Part shown: piece by piece, positions 17,066 to 26,025 of the stretch
How positions within the stretch are numbered: the stretch's first letter is position 1
Layout: every line of letters starts with the position of its first letter
Origin: Flavobacterium circumlabens
Lineage (GTDB): Bacteria > Bacteroidota > Bacteroidia > Flavobacteriales > Flavobacteriaceae
DNA length: 64,000 nt
Direction: 5' to 3'
NCBI RefSeq assembly: GCF_004345565.1
Contig: NZ_SLWA01000011.1
Coordinates: 62,001 to 126,000 of the forward strand
Translations under genes and position numbers: made by a program
Notes under the pieces: generated by a model
What the model was told of the DNA's origin: nothing
Database searches by the model: none
The model's input: only the letters and a program-made list of their open reading frames with translations

Positions 17066-17073
17066 CAAAAATA
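17066..17073 (-). promoter_or_regulatory. Candidate -7 box for the acyl-CoA reductase
   Basis: The minus strand reads TATTTTTG, a TAnnTTTG match, 38 bp upstream of the ATG at 17027. No -33 element is visible at normal spacing. Confidence 0.4.
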
Positions 17074-17083
17074 AGTTTTTTTA

Positions 17084-17173
17084 GCGGTAAGCGGTAAGCT
17101 TTATGCAATAAGCTTTAATTTTTGAAAAATAATATTTTAGAAATAGCTTAAAGTGTAAAACTTAAAGCATAAA
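17084..17173. repeat. Heptamer-word arrays in a divergent promoter region
   Basis: Five heptamers in exact register (GCGGTAA, GCGGTAA, GCTTTAT, GCAATAA, GCTTTAA; 17084-17118) are followed by four more (GCTTAAA, GTGTAAA, ACTTAAA, GCATAAA; 17146-17173) that are partly complementary to the first set. The array ends 11 bp before the ferredoxin ATG, unlike the mostly 3'-located arrays elsewhere. Confidence 0.85.
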
Positions 17174-17184
17174 ATAATATAAAA

Positions 17185-17535
17185 ATGGCGATAATTATAA
17201 CCGACGAATGTATTAACTGCGGAGCTTGTGAACCAGAGTGCCCAAATACAGCAATTTATGAAGGAGCTGATGATTGGAGATATAAAGATGGAACAGCCCT
17301 TTCAGGAAAAATAATTTTACCAGACGGAACTGAAGTGGATGCAGATGATGCACAAACTCCAATTTCGGATGAAGTGTATTATATCGTTCCTGGAAAATGT
17401 ACAGAATGTAAAGGTTTTCATGATGAGCCTCAATGTGCTGCGGTATGCCCTGTAGATTGCTGTGTACCAGATGATAATCACGTAGAAGACGAAGAGACTT
17501 TGCTCGCGCGCCAAGCGTTCCTGCATAACGAATAA
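17185..17535 (+). CDS. 2[4Fe-4S] ferredoxin
   Basis: The product has 116 residues. The first cluster motif is CINCGACEPECP; the second begins CTECKGFHDEPQCAAVCPVDCC, with the extended spacing seen in Chromatium-type (Alvin-like) dicluster ferredoxins. An acidic insertion of about 35 residues between them is also typical. It is a cytoplasmic low-potential electron carrier. Divergent placement beside an acyl-CoA reductase gene hints at shared regulation, but the electron partner is not known. A strong terminator follows the stop codon. Confidence 0.92.
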   Translation: MAIIITDECINCGACEPECPNTAIYEGADDWRYKDGTALSGKIILPDGTEVDADDAQTPISDEVYYIVPGKCTECKGFHDEPQCAAVCPVDCCVPDDNHVEDEETLLARQAFLHNE

Positions 17536-17560
17536 GCTTTGTTCTATCAAGATAAAAAAG

Positions 17561-17588
17561 AACCTGAGTATTGTAACTCAGGTTTTTT
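17561..17588 (+). terminator. Rho-independent terminator of the ferredoxin gene
   Basis: AACCTGAGT pairs with ACTCAGGTT around a short loop and runs directly into a T tract, 25 bp after the stop codon. Confidence 0.9.
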
Positions 17589-17636
17589 TATGTCTCAATT
17601 TGTAAGTATTTCGTATTAAATTGGGATTTAATGTTT

Positions 17637-17644
17637 TATTTTTG
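17637..17644 (+). promoter_or_regulatory. Candidate -7 box TATTTTTG
   Basis: A TAnnTTTG match lies 52 bp before the ATG at 17697 and after the ferredoxin terminator. No clear -33 element. Confidence 0.35.
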
Positions 17645-17696
17645 TTAATTTGATTGATTTTTTAACACTTTGTTTGTTAATTTTAAAGAATAGCCT

Positions 17697-18860
17697 ATGA
17701 AGGAATTAATAATTTTGTTTGTTGTATTTTTTAGCGGAGGTGTCTTTGCTCAGAATACGGAATATTCTATTGTTGTAAAGGATATAGAAACACAGCTTCC
17801 TATAGAGAATGCAACTATTGTAATTATGAAAACCAAACAAATTTTATTAAGTAATGAAGATGGTAAAGCGAATTTTATGTTAACCGGAGGCTCCAATGTT
17901 CAGGTTTCTGAAACAAATTATGAAAATTTAACCATTCGCTGGGCAAGTTTAAAAGAGAATGAATTTACGGTTTATTTAAAAAGTAAAAACAATAAGTTAG
18001 ATGAAATTGTTTTGTCTACAGAATCTCCCCAGAAAATCCTTCGGAAAATTGTCCTCAATTCGCGTGGAAAACTAGCAATGCCTTATCGGCTAAAAGTGTA
18101 TGTAAGGGAATTTTTTATGCTTAACAACCAATATTCTTATTATAACGACGGACTTGTGAATTTTCAGTTTGGAGTCAGTCGTAAGAAGATTTCCACTACT
18201 TTACTGGTAGAGCAAAACCGGTCTTATGGTTTGCTGGAAAAGGATATAAGCGCTGATTTAAAAGGATATAATTTGAATGATATCATGGAAAAATATTCGA
18301 ATTTGACCTATTTTGACCCTATTTTAAATCCAAAAGCAAAAAAAGAATACGACTTTATAACCAGAGGACATCCTGTGAATAAAGATTATTATGTAATGAA
18401 AATTACGCCGTTGGATAAATCTAAAACAGCAGTCGATAATTTCGAAATTGTATACGATCCTTTGAAAAAATTAATAATTGAATTCTCTATTATCATCACT
18501 CCGGGAACTTTAGCAGCGACAGTAGATAAAGCAGCTGTAGGCTCTAAGAATGTGACCAGATCGCTGGTAAAGGTAAATTACAGATTGGATGGTTCAGATT
18601 ATTATGTACTGAGTTCAAATGAAGAAATCGCTTATGATCTTGTACTGAAAGATCAGGTCAAAAATATTCAGGTCCGCAATAATTTTATTACAACAAATTT
18701 CAATAAGCAGAAATTTACGTATAGTGAAAGTGATGTTTTTAAAGACAAGACCCTTTTTAATAAAAAAAATAAAATCCTGACGAATTACTGGAATATTTCA
18801 GGATTTACCGCGACTGATGAAGAAAAGACATTAATCGATTCCTTAGAATTTAAAATGTAG
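17697..18860 (+). CDS. Exported protein with CarboxypepD_reg-like N-terminal domain
   Basis: The product has 387 residues with a signal peptide (MKELIILFVVFFSGGVFAQ). Residues about 22-105 form a carboxypeptidase-regulatory-like beta domain (YSIVVKDIETQLPIENATIVI ... SNEDGKANF), the module often found at the start of TonB-dependent receptors. No plug or barrel follows; instead there is a beta-rich region of unknown type with many Tyr/Lys/Asn residues. It is probably periplasmic or outer-membrane associated. It stands alone between a terminator and a convergent methyltransferase gene. Confidence 0.78.
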   Translation: MKELIILFVVFFSGGVFAQNTEYSIVVKDIETQLPIENATIVIMKTKQILLSNEDGKANFMLTGGSNVQVSETNYENLTIRWASLKENEFTVYLKSKNNKLDEIVLSTESPQKILRKIVLNSRGKLAMPYRLKVYVREFFMLNNQYSYYNDGLVNFQFGVSRKKISTTLLVEQNRSYGLLEKDISADLKGYNLNDIMEKYSNLTYFDPILNPKAKKEYDFITRGHPVNKDYYVMKITPLDKSKTAVDNFEIVYDPLKKLIIEFSIIITPGTLAATVDKAAVGSKNVTRSLVKVNYRLDGSDYYVLSSNEEIAYDLVLKDQVKNIQVRNNFITTNFNKQKFTYSESDVFKDKTLFNKKNKILTNYWNISGFTATDEEKTLIDSLEFKM

Positions 18861-18890
18861 AAAAAAATACTGATTTGCTATCCGTTTTTT

Positions 18891-19637
18891 TTATGCTTTT
18901 TTCTTTGCTACAATAACATAAGTGTCGTAAGCATAGGTTTTCCTGTCGATGACTTTTAGTATTTCAAAATTATTTAGATATAGGAACAGCTCTATTTCGT
19001 TAAGCGTGAAAACGCGAACAGTCGAAAAATCATTTTCAATAACTTCTTTTTTGCCGCTTACAACAGTGTAATATTCTGCACTCCAATCCAACATGAAGTT
19101 TTCCTGTGAATCATTGATATCCCAATGGCTGTCTCTTTTGTAATTTACATTTTCGTAGTCTGCTTCATGCGTGATCAGTAAATTTTCCTTAATGAAAGGA
19201 ATAAAGCGGTTCGCATCGATAAAATCAAAAATTATAATGCCATTATCACTGCTATTTTTATAAAGAGAATCAAAAGTCCTGTTGATATCACTATTAGAGA
19301 TGAGATAACTCGTGGATCTTCCTGTTATTAAAATAGCATCGACGGGATTATCAAGTGTAAAATCGCGCATATCACCCTGGATAAAAGAACAATTTTGGTT
19401 TCGTTCTTTTGCAATTTCGATCATACTTTCGCTGTAATCAAGACCCTGATAGTTTTGTTTGTTTTCGTCGAATCGTTTGGCGAGGTTTCCCGTTCCGCTG
19501 CCAATTTCCAGAATACTGGAGCAATTATTTTCCTGGATTAAAGTATTATAAAAAGCATACTCTTCGTCATAATTCACAAAAGTCTGGTACATTGCATCGT
19601 AAATCGCAGCCATTTTTCCATCATATAAATTTGCCAT
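18891..19637 (-). CDS. Class I SAM-dependent methyltransferase
   Basis: The product has 248 residues. Motif I is ILEIGSGTGNLAKRF, followed by acidic QGLDYSESMIEIA and the motif FIQGDMRDF, consistent with a Rossmann-fold SAM enzyme of the Methyltransf_25/11 type. The substrate is unknown. The closing part (FTLNEIELFLYLNNFEILKVIDRKTY) is a common C-terminal substructure in small-molecule methyltransferases. The stop is 30 bp from the convergent exported protein gene. Confidence 0.85.
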   Translation of the reverse strand: MANLYDGKMAAIYDAMYQTFVNYDEEYAFYNTLIQENNCSSILEIGSGTGNLAKRFDENKQNYQGLDYSESMIEIAKERNQNCSFIQGDMRDFTLDNPVDAILITGRSTSYLISNSDINRTFDSLYKNSSDNGIIIFDFIDANRFIPFIKENLLITHEADYENVNYKRDSHWDINDSQENFMLDWSAEYYTVVSGKKEVIENDFSTVRVFTLNEIELFLYLNNFEILKVIDRKTYAYDTYVIVAKKKA

Positions 19638-19668
19638 AACAATTTGGTTTTTAATTATAAAAGTATAA

Positions 19669-19697
19669 AAAAAGGGCTGTCATAAGACAACCCTTTT
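19669..19697 (-). terminator. Terminator downstream of the TonB-dependent receptor
   Basis: AAAAGGGCTGTC pairs with GACAACCCTTTT (one G-T pair) around ATAA, and the minus strand then runs into T-rich sequence. It lies 24 bp past the receptor stop codon. Confidence 0.8.
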
Positions 19698-19720
19698 TAA
19701 TTATTTAAAAAAAGCTGAAC

Positions 19721-22549
19721 TTAGAATTTATAGTTTAATGATAAGTTAAACATAGTTCCTAACTGGCTGAAATGTGAACCATCGTAAGTCATTCTAGAAT
19801 AACGTTGGTTAAATGTAATTAAGTTAGATTGCCCTTTAACAAGTGCAGCGTCATTTAACAATGCTGCTCCAGCTTCATTTTCAGCAACAAATTTCCATTC
19901 CGGTAAAACATTAAATAAGTTATTTATGTTTAATGCGATTGTTAATTTTTCAGAAGCATTAAAATTAACACCTAAATCAGTAACAATTTTAGCAAGGAAC
20001 TCTGTTTTTAGGTTTGCAGAGTCATCTCTTAATGTCTCTCCATTAGCATCTCTTACGAAATTTTTAGCAATAGAAGTATTATTATAATTAGGGCTGCTAG
20101 GATTGGTAATGCTATTAGGATCAGTGATTGGTAAATCTCCAAATGTTACTTCATTAGAAGCTAAACCATCCTGATTAAAAGTAGATTTTCCAAAATAAGT
20201 ATTATTAAGAGAGAAACCAAATTTACCAATTTCATAATTTGCTCCTAAAATCCATTTTGTTTTAGGTCTTGATGTAAAAGTTAGTGAGTTTAAAATATCA
20301 CTGAATGAACTTTCGTTTTTCATTCCGGAAATTCTTTCGTTTTGAAAAGTAATGTTTCCTGATAAATTAAAGCCTAATTTACCTTCACCTATACCAATGT
20401 TATTATAACTTGTAACCACATCAAGTCCAGAAGTTCTTGAATCAAAAGCATTAGAAAAATATGCTACGTTACCAATTACTTCTTGATCTGTTGGAGTAAC
20501 TTGTATAAATTCATACTGTCTGTCACCTAATGTTACTCTGTCTTCTATTTTAATATTGTAGTAATCTAATGTTATATTAAAATTGTTGAAAGGTTTAGCT
20601 CCAAGACCAACAGTAATGTTTGTAGATTTTTCCGGTTGTAATTGGTTAACACCTAGCTTACGAGCCTGAGGAGAAACGTTATTAATGATTCCACTTACTT
20701 GAATTCCTTCACCAGGAACAAAAGAATATTGTGATTTTTGAGTATAAATCTGGTGTAATGTAGGTGCTCTGAAACCAGTAGAAACTGATCCTCTCAATGT
20801 AATTTTATCGTCCAGGAATTTATATCTTGTACTTGCTTTCCAAACTGTCGCTCCTCCAAAGTCACTATATTCTTCATGACGAACTGTACCGTTTATTAAG
20901 AAGTCTTTTGTAATATCAAAAGCAACATCCAAATAAACACCTACGTTGTAGCGATTCCATTTTCCGGAGTTTTCAGGTCTGTTACCTGCAAAAGAATCTG
21001 CTCCTAAACCATCCCAAGATGCTTTATCACCTTCGATTACGGTAAAATTCTCTGATCTGAACTCAGAACCAAATCCAATACTGATTTTGTCTGATAGAAT
21101 TTTAGAAACATCGATATTTCCAACAACATGATTAAAAGAAGTACCTCCCGGGTTAAAAGAAATTGGGCTATTTTCTCTGTAAGTTTCATTACCATCAGCA
21201 TCCAGGATACTAGATCTGTTCACAGAGTTGTTAACTGCATAAGTTTGTTTATTTCCACCTACAGTTACACTCGCGTCAGTATTCCATCCATTTTTTACGT
21301 TTCTAAAGCCTAAAGTACCGTTATAATCACTAAGGTTACCTTCAAAAGTAGGAACATATCCTTCGTAAGATGGGTCTAAAGGATTTCCGTTTCCGAAAAA
21401 ATCATTTAGATATGGTTCGTCTGCCAAAGGTCTCCAATATGGAGTTCTGTAATTTGCAAAAGAATTTACTTTTTTATACACATAAGCAGCGTTGTAATAT
21501 AATTTTGTATTATCGCTGATGTCGTTTCCACCATTGATTAAGAATTTTGCAGCTGCTGTTTCTGGAGAACCGTTAATGTTTCCTGCATCTGGATGTTTAG
21601 CAAGAAAAGACTGAACATCAGCGATGTCAGCACCAAAATCTCCTGCATCACCTTCTGCATCTACAGTTCCAGGTCTGTTTGCTAAATTTACTTTAGAGAA
21701 ATCAATAGTATAATTTAGAAAACCTTTTTCGCCAACAGTAGTTCCACTGTTTAAACTTACACCCAACATTTCACCATCTCCTTCAGAAGTAATTCCGCTT
21801 CTTAATGTTAATGAACTATCACTGTAGTTTTTCTTTAAAATGATGTTCATAACTCCTGCAATTGCATCAGAACCGTATTGAGCAGATGCTCCATCACGTA
21901 AAATCTCTACTCTTTCGATCGCGTCTGTAGGGATGGCAGAGATATCTGCACCTGTTTCTCCACGTCCCGGAGAAGTCTGTACATAAAGCAAAGAACTTAA
22001 GTTTTTTCGTTTACCGTTAATAAGAATTAAGGTTCTGCTTGGTCCTAAATTTCTAATTTCATAAGGATCTAATAATGAAGTAGCATCATTTACCGGAGTC
22101 TGAACGGTATTAAATGACGGAATTTTGTATTGTAATGCCTTATCAAAAGAAGCTTGTCCAGTTGAAGCCAAATCCTTGGAAGAGATAACATCAATAGGTA
22201 ACGGAGTTGTAGTATTACTTCTTTGAGCTGTTCTGGATCCTGTTACGACAACTTCATCAAGATTTTGTCCGCCTTCTTCAGATAAAGCAACATCAATTTG
22301 AGAGGCATTGGCCAGCCTGGTAACGCTGTTGTAACCTACATACGTAAAAATTAGCGATGCGCCTTCTTTAACTGTTATTTTATACGATCCGTCAATATCG
22401 GTGGATACGCCGTTGTTAGTTCCTTTTTCAACAATATTCACTCCGGGCAGAGGGGTACCCGTATTGTCTTTTACTACACCTGTTACTTGTTGCTGTGCAA
22501 AAATAATGACGGTGTTAAATAGAAAAAATAAAATTGCAATTCTTTTCAT
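19721..22549 (-). CDS. TonB-dependent outer-membrane receptor
   Basis: The product has 942 residues with a signal peptide (MKRIAILFFLFNTVIIFAQ), then a CarboxypepD_reg-like domain (about 20-100, GVVKDNTGTPLPGVNIVEKG), the plug (about 115-240, with RDGASAQYGSDAIAGVMNIIL) and a 22-strand-type beta barrel ending in a phenylalanine (LSLNYKF). It imports an unknown large ligand using TonB energy. No SusD-like gene is next to it, so a polysaccharide-utilisation locus is unlikely; siderophore or cofactor uptake are alternatives. It stands alone, with its own terminator. Confidence 0.93.
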   Translation of the reverse strand: MKRIAILFFLFNTVIIFAQQQVTGVVKDNTGTPLPGVNIVEKGTNNGVSTDIDGSYKITVKEGASLIFTYVGYNSVTRLANASQIDVALSEEGGQNLDEVVVTGSRTAQRSNTTTPLPIDVISSKDLASTGQASFDKALQYKIPSFNTVQTPVNDATSLLDPYEIRNLGPSRTLILINGKRKNLSSLLYVQTSPGRGETGADISAIPTDAIERVEILRDGASAQYGSDAIAGVMNIILKKNYSDSSLTLRSGITSEGDGEMLGVSLNSGTTVGEKGFLNYTIDFSKVNLANRPGTVDAEGDAGDFGADIADVQSFLAKHPDAGNINGSPETAAAKFLINGGNDISDNTKLYYNAAYVYKKVNSFANYRTPYWRPLADEPYLNDFFGNGNPLDPSYEGYVPTFEGNLSDYNGTLGFRNVKNGWNTDASVTVGGNKQTYAVNNSVNRSSILDADGNETYRENSPISFNPGGTSFNHVVGNIDVSKILSDKISIGFGSEFRSENFTVIEGDKASWDGLGADSFAGNRPENSGKWNRYNVGVYLDVAFDITKDFLINGTVRHEEYSDFGGATVWKASTRYKFLDDKITLRGSVSTGFRAPTLHQIYTQKSQYSFVPGEGIQVSGIINNVSPQARKLGVNQLQPEKSTNITVGLGAKPFNNFNITLDYYNIKIEDRVTLGDRQYEFIQVTPTDQEVIGNVAYFSNAFDSRTSGLDVVTSYNNIGIGEGKLGFNLSGNITFQNERISGMKNESSFSDILNSLTFTSRPKTKWILGANYEIGKFGFSLNNTYFGKSTFNQDGLASNEVTFGDLPITDPNSITNPSSPNYNNTSIAKNFVRDANGETLRDDSANLKTEFLAKIVTDLGVNFNASEKLTIALNINNLFNVLPEWKFVAENEAGAALLNDAALVKGQSNLITFNQRYSRMTYDGSHFSQLGTMFNLSLNYKF

Positions 22550-22879
22550 GTTAAAACTTGTTTTGGTTAAAAAAATTTGTATGTGGTTTGTTAAATATTG
22601 TGATAAAATTAGTATTATTTAACAAAATATTATTAAAAAGTTTGATTTATTTTAAGAATAGTACTAAAAATGTATATATCGTCATTTTTTGTTTAGTTAC
22701 GAGCGATTAAATCTTATATTTGCAAAATTTTAGCGTTAAAATGTAACATTTTGACAAAAATTAAGATGGAATAAAAAATAAGTATAGTACGATTAAATCA
22801 TTACTAAAGAATTGGGGGTTAACTCAATAATAATGGTGTCTGAGGCGATCGAAATCAAATAAAAAAAAATTATCTACAG
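22550..22879. other. 330-bp intergenic region between divergent TonB receptor and ychF
   Basis: Very AT-rich. I find one good promoter for ychF (22687-22722) and no gene, repeat family or RNA structure that I can support. Regulatory sites for the receptor are expected here but I cannot point to one. Confidence 0.5.
22687..22722 (+). promoter_or_regulatory. Candidate promoter of ychF
   Basis: A TTTTG (-33 type) at 22687-22691, a 23-bp spacer and TATATTTG (22715-22722) match the Bacteroidota pattern. It predicts a leader of about 150 nt before the ychF ATG. Confidence 0.55.
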
Positions 22880-23974
22880 ATGAAAGCAGGAATTGTAGGA
22901 TTGCCAAATGTTGGAAAATCAACATTATTTAATTGTTTATCTAATGCAAAAGCGCAAAGTGCCAACTTTCCTTTTTGTACTATCGAACCTAATATTGGTG
23001 TTGTAAACGTTCCGGATCCGAGAATCAATAAATTAGAAGAATTGGTAAAACCAGAGCGTGTACAAATGGCAACAGTTGATATTGTAGATATCGCAGGTTT
23101 GGTAAAAGGTGCAAGTAAAGGAGAAGGTCTTGGAAACCAATTTTTAGGAAACATTAGAGAGTGTAATGCTATTATTCACGTATTGCGTTGTTTTGACAAT
23201 GATAATATTGTACACGTTGACGGAAATGTGAATCCAATTCGTGACAAGGAAACAATTGATATCGAACTTCAGTTGAAAGATTTGGAAACTGTTGAAAAAC
23301 GTTTGGAGAAAGTAAACCGTGCCGCTAAAACAGGAAATAAAGAAGCACAAACTGAAAAAGCACTTTTAGACAGAATCAGAGAGTCTTTATTACAAGCTAA
23401 ATCGGCTCGTACTATTGTACCTCAGGGTACTGATGAAGAAGTTTTAATGGAATCATTTCAATTGATTACTGCAAAACCGGTTTTATACGTTTGTAATGTC
23501 GATGAAAATTCAGCAGTAAACGGGAACAAATATGTAGATCAGGTTCGTGAACTGGTAAAAGACGAAGATGCTGAAGTAATCATCCTTTCAGTAGGAGCAG
23601 AGGCTGATATTACCGAATTAGAAAGTTACGAAGAGCGTCAGGTTTTCCTTGAAGATATGGGATTAACAGAGCCGGGAGCATCCGTTTTAATTCGTGCTGC
23701 TTACAAATTATTAAAACAACAAACGTACTTTACCGCCGGTGTAAAAGAAGTACGTGCCTGGACAATCAATATCGGATCAACTGCGCCACAGGCTGCCGGA
23801 GTTATCCATACTGATTTCGAGAAAGGTTTTATCCGTGCAGAGGTAATTTCATACGAAGATTACGTTCAGTACGGTTCAGAAGCAAAAGCAAAAGAAGCAG
23901 GGAAATTCAAAGTAGAAGGAAAAGAATATATCGTAAAAGATGGTGATGTAATGCATTTCCGTTTTAACGTTTAA
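22880..23974 (+). CDS. ychF: Redox-regulated ATPase YchF (Obg family)
   Basis: The product has 364 residues, standard for YchF. It has the P-loop GLPNVGKSTLF, G2/G3 regions (ANFPFCTIEPNIGVV, VDIAGLVKGASKGEGLGNQFL) and the atypical G4 CNVDE that makes this family prefer ATP over GTP. The C-terminal TGS domain includes FTAGVKEVRAWTI and KGFIRAEVISYEDY. It binds ribosomes and is linked to stress responses. The start MKAGIVGLPNVGKS is conserved. Confidence 0.96.
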   Translation: MKAGIVGLPNVGKSTLFNCLSNAKAQSANFPFCTIEPNIGVVNVPDPRINKLEELVKPERVQMATVDIVDIAGLVKGASKGEGLGNQFLGNIRECNAIIHVLRCFDNDNIVHVDGNVNPIRDKETIDIELQLKDLETVEKRLEKVNRAAKTGNKEAQTEKALLDRIRESLLQAKSARTIVPQGTDEEVLMESFQLITAKPVLYVCNVDENSAVNGNKYVDQVRELVKDEDAEVIILSVGAEADITELESYEERQVFLEDMGLTEPGASVLIRAAYKLLKQQTYFTAGVKEVRAWTINIGSTAPQAAGVIHTDFEKGFIRAEVISYEDYVQYGSEAKAKEAGKFKVEGKEYIVKDGDVMHFRFNV

Positions 23975-24021
23975 TTTTTTTTTTTGAAGAATATAGAATA
24001 AAAAATAAAGAGAATAGATTG

Positions 24022-24050
24022 AACTGCTGGAGAAATTCAGCAGTTTTTTT
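24022..24050 (+). terminator. Terminator of ychF
   Basis: AACTGCTG (24022-24029) pairs with CAGCAGTT (24038-24045) and is followed by a T run, 48 bp after the stop. Confidence 0.88.
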
Positions 24051-24068
24051 ATGCTCCAAATTATGATT

Positions 24069-24130
24069 GTCAGAGGGAGCGGAGTTGAAGCTCTTCAAAG
24101 TAATGAGCCTTCGAATTCGCTCAGGCTGAC
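24069..24130. repeat. Imperfect hairpin with CTTCGAATTCGCTCAG arm, copy 1
   Basis: GTCAGAGGGAGCGGAGTTGAAG on the left and GAGCCTTCGAATTCGCTCAG with GCTGAC on the right fold with some mismatches. The same right arm occurs at 43519-43534. Confidence 0.65.
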
Positions 24131-24150
24131 ATCCATTTCCAAAAGAATAA

Positions 24151-24177
24151 ATCTGCCTGATCTGCAAAATCTGCGAG
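24151..24177. repeat. Half copy of the ATCTGC 9-bp word family
   Basis: Three words in 9-bp register (ATCTGCCTG, ATCTGCAAA, ATCTGCGAG) match the right arms of the array at 36308-36765. No left arm is present. Confidence 0.75.
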
Positions 24178-24283
24178 AAAATTAAAACATACAAAAAAAT
24201 GCTTTCCATTTCAGTTTGGTCTAGTACATAAGATTTGGTATGATTTTAGTTTTAGGAAATTAACCTTACACTAAAAAAGGACC

Positions 24284-24958
24284 ATGAAAAAAATCATTTT
24301 AATTTTATTAGTTATTAGTATTTTAATAGCGTGTAAAAAAAAAGATGCTCCGGCATGTGAAGATTGTGTGACTTTTTATTTTGAGCATCCTCAACCTAGG
24401 AATGTTTCCGAATTACGTGGTTTCCCAAATAGATTTAAAGGTCTATATATGAGTAAGGATTCTGCTTTTATAAAAATTGAAGAAGATCGGATTTTAGAAG
24501 AATATTTTTTTAAATATAGAATTCATAAAAACTTTTTGGATTCTTTAAAAACGGAATATGATGTTGTTAATAATCAATTAGTAAATCGAGAAACTAAAGA
24601 AAAGTTTGATTTTTATCCAAAAGGAGATTCTGTTGAATTAGTAACTAACCATATTGATACTCTTTTTAGATTTTCGTATAATCAAAAAGCGAAGAGAATT
24701 AAGAATCAATTGGTTTTAAGCATAAGAGATTCTGTGTTCTGGAGAATAGAAATTTTATCTTTAGAAAATAAAACCATCAAATTGAAAAATATTTATGAGC
24801 GGGAAAATTTAAAGAAACTGGATTCAATAACGGTCATTAAAGGCAAAATGCTGGATTCTGCTTCCTATTTAATCAAATCAACACTTCGTGAATTTAAAAA
24901 TATATTAAAAATTAAACATTTAGGGACTGATCAGGAATATAAAAAGGTTTCAAAATAA
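24284..24958 (+). CDS. Hypothetical lipoprotein
   Basis: The product has 224 residues with a lipobox at MKKIILILLVISILIAC (Cys17), then a Lys-rich stretch and CEDC. The rest is highly charged (Lys/Glu/Asp) with many isoleucines and no recognised domain. Codon use appears more AT-rich than ychF, which may mark a recently acquired or weakly selected gene. It is monocistronic between two regions without genes. Confidence 0.7.
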   Translation: MKKIILILLVISILIACKKKDAPACEDCVTFYFEHPQPRNVSELRGFPNRFKGLYMSKDSAFIKIEEDRILEEYFFKYRIHKNFLDSLKTEYDVVNNQLVNRETKEKFDFYPKGDSVELVTNHIDTLFRFSYNQKAKRIKNQLVLSIRDSVFWRIEILSLENKTIKLKNIYERENLKKLDSITVIKGKMLDSASYLIKSTLREFKNILKIKHLGTDQEYKKVSK

Positions 24959-25074
24959 AAATCACAAATTTAAAGATAACATGGTAAAAATGTAAAATTT
25001 CTCCATAATGCAAGAATTCAGATTTTTTAATTATTCCTTAAATTTGAGCCATTATCTAAAAATCAGAAAGTATT

Positions 25075-26025
25075 GTGAAAGTTAAAAGTATATTCTCCAA
25101 ATCCTGGTTTCTTATCAAGAACGCCTTCTTAGAATTTAATGATGATAATGCGATCAAGCTTAGTGCTGCTTTATCCTATTATACCATATTCGCTTTACCT
25201 CCATTATTAATTATCATCATTACCATTTGCGGTTTTTTCTTTGGTGAAGATGCCGTAACGGGACAATTGTACGGACAAATTAACGGTATGGTAGGGAACG
25301 GTGCCGCCATTCAGATTCAGGAAGCGATAAAAAATGTGCAACTCTCAGGAAACAACGTCTTCGCCACTACGTTTGGAATTGTGATGCTGTTAATTGGTGC
25401 CTCGGGAGTTTTTGCAGAAATACAGAGTTCTATTAACTTTATTTGGGGACTCCGCGCCAAACCGGATAAAGGCGTTAAAAAATTCATTCAGAATCGTTTG
25501 ATGTCATTTTCAATGATTGCTTCTGTTGGTTTTTTAATGCTGGTCAGTCTTTTTGTCAATACAACGCTCGATTTAGTGAGTTCACGTTTGAAAATGTACT
25601 TCCCGGAAAGCACGGTTTATTTATTTTACGTAGTCAATATTTTTATTGTACTGGCCAGTATTACGCTTCTTTTCACCATTATTTTCAGAACATTACCCGA
25701 CGGAAAAATAAGATGGAAAGATGCTTTTATAGGCTCAACGGTTACGGCAATACTCTTTATGATTGGTAAATTCGCCATTGGATTTTATTTGGGAAGCTCT
25801 ACAGTTGCCTCAGTTTATGGAGCAGCAGGCTCTGTAATAATTATTCTGGTTTGGGTCTATTATTCCGCAATTATTCTGTATTTTGGAGCAGAATTTACCA
25901 AAGTATATGCAAAATCTTACGGAGGAAAAATTTATCCCAATGAATACTCGGTAGAAATCAAAAAAGAAATTTTTGAGATTGACAAACCTGGAAAAAAAGA
26001 ACCGGTAAAAAAAGAACAAATATGA
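25075..26025 (+). CDS. YihY/BrkB family inner-membrane protein
   Basis: The product has 316 residues from a GTG start. It carries the family's KLSAALSYYTIFALPPLLIIIITI opening and about six membrane helices, ending in IILVWVYYSAIILYFGAEFTKVYA, then a charged cytoplasmic tail rich in Lys/Glu. The family (once misnamed RNase BN) has no settled function. The stop overlaps the next start by four bases (ATGA), so it is translationally coupled to the flavin reductase gene. Confidence 0.9.
   Translation: MKVKSIFSKSWFLIKNAFLEFNDDNAIKLSAALSYYTIFALPPLLIIIITICGFFFGEDAVTGQLYGQINGMVGNGAAIQIQEAIKNVQLSGNNVFATTFGIVMLLIGASGVFAEIQSSINFIWGLRAKPDKGVKKFIQNRLMSFSMIASVGFLMLVSLFVNTTLDLVSSRLKMYFPESTVYLFYVVNIFIVLASITLLFTIIFRTLPDGKIRWKDAFIGSTVTAILFMIGKFAIGFYLGSSTVASVYGAAGSVIIILVWVYYSAIILYFGAEFTKVYAKSYGGKIYPNEYSVEIKKEIFEIDKPGKKEPVKKEQI

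Noticed and set aside
19721..22549. TonB receptor as part of a polysaccharide-utilisation locus
   Set aside because: No SusD-like protein or glycoside hydrolase is adjacent.
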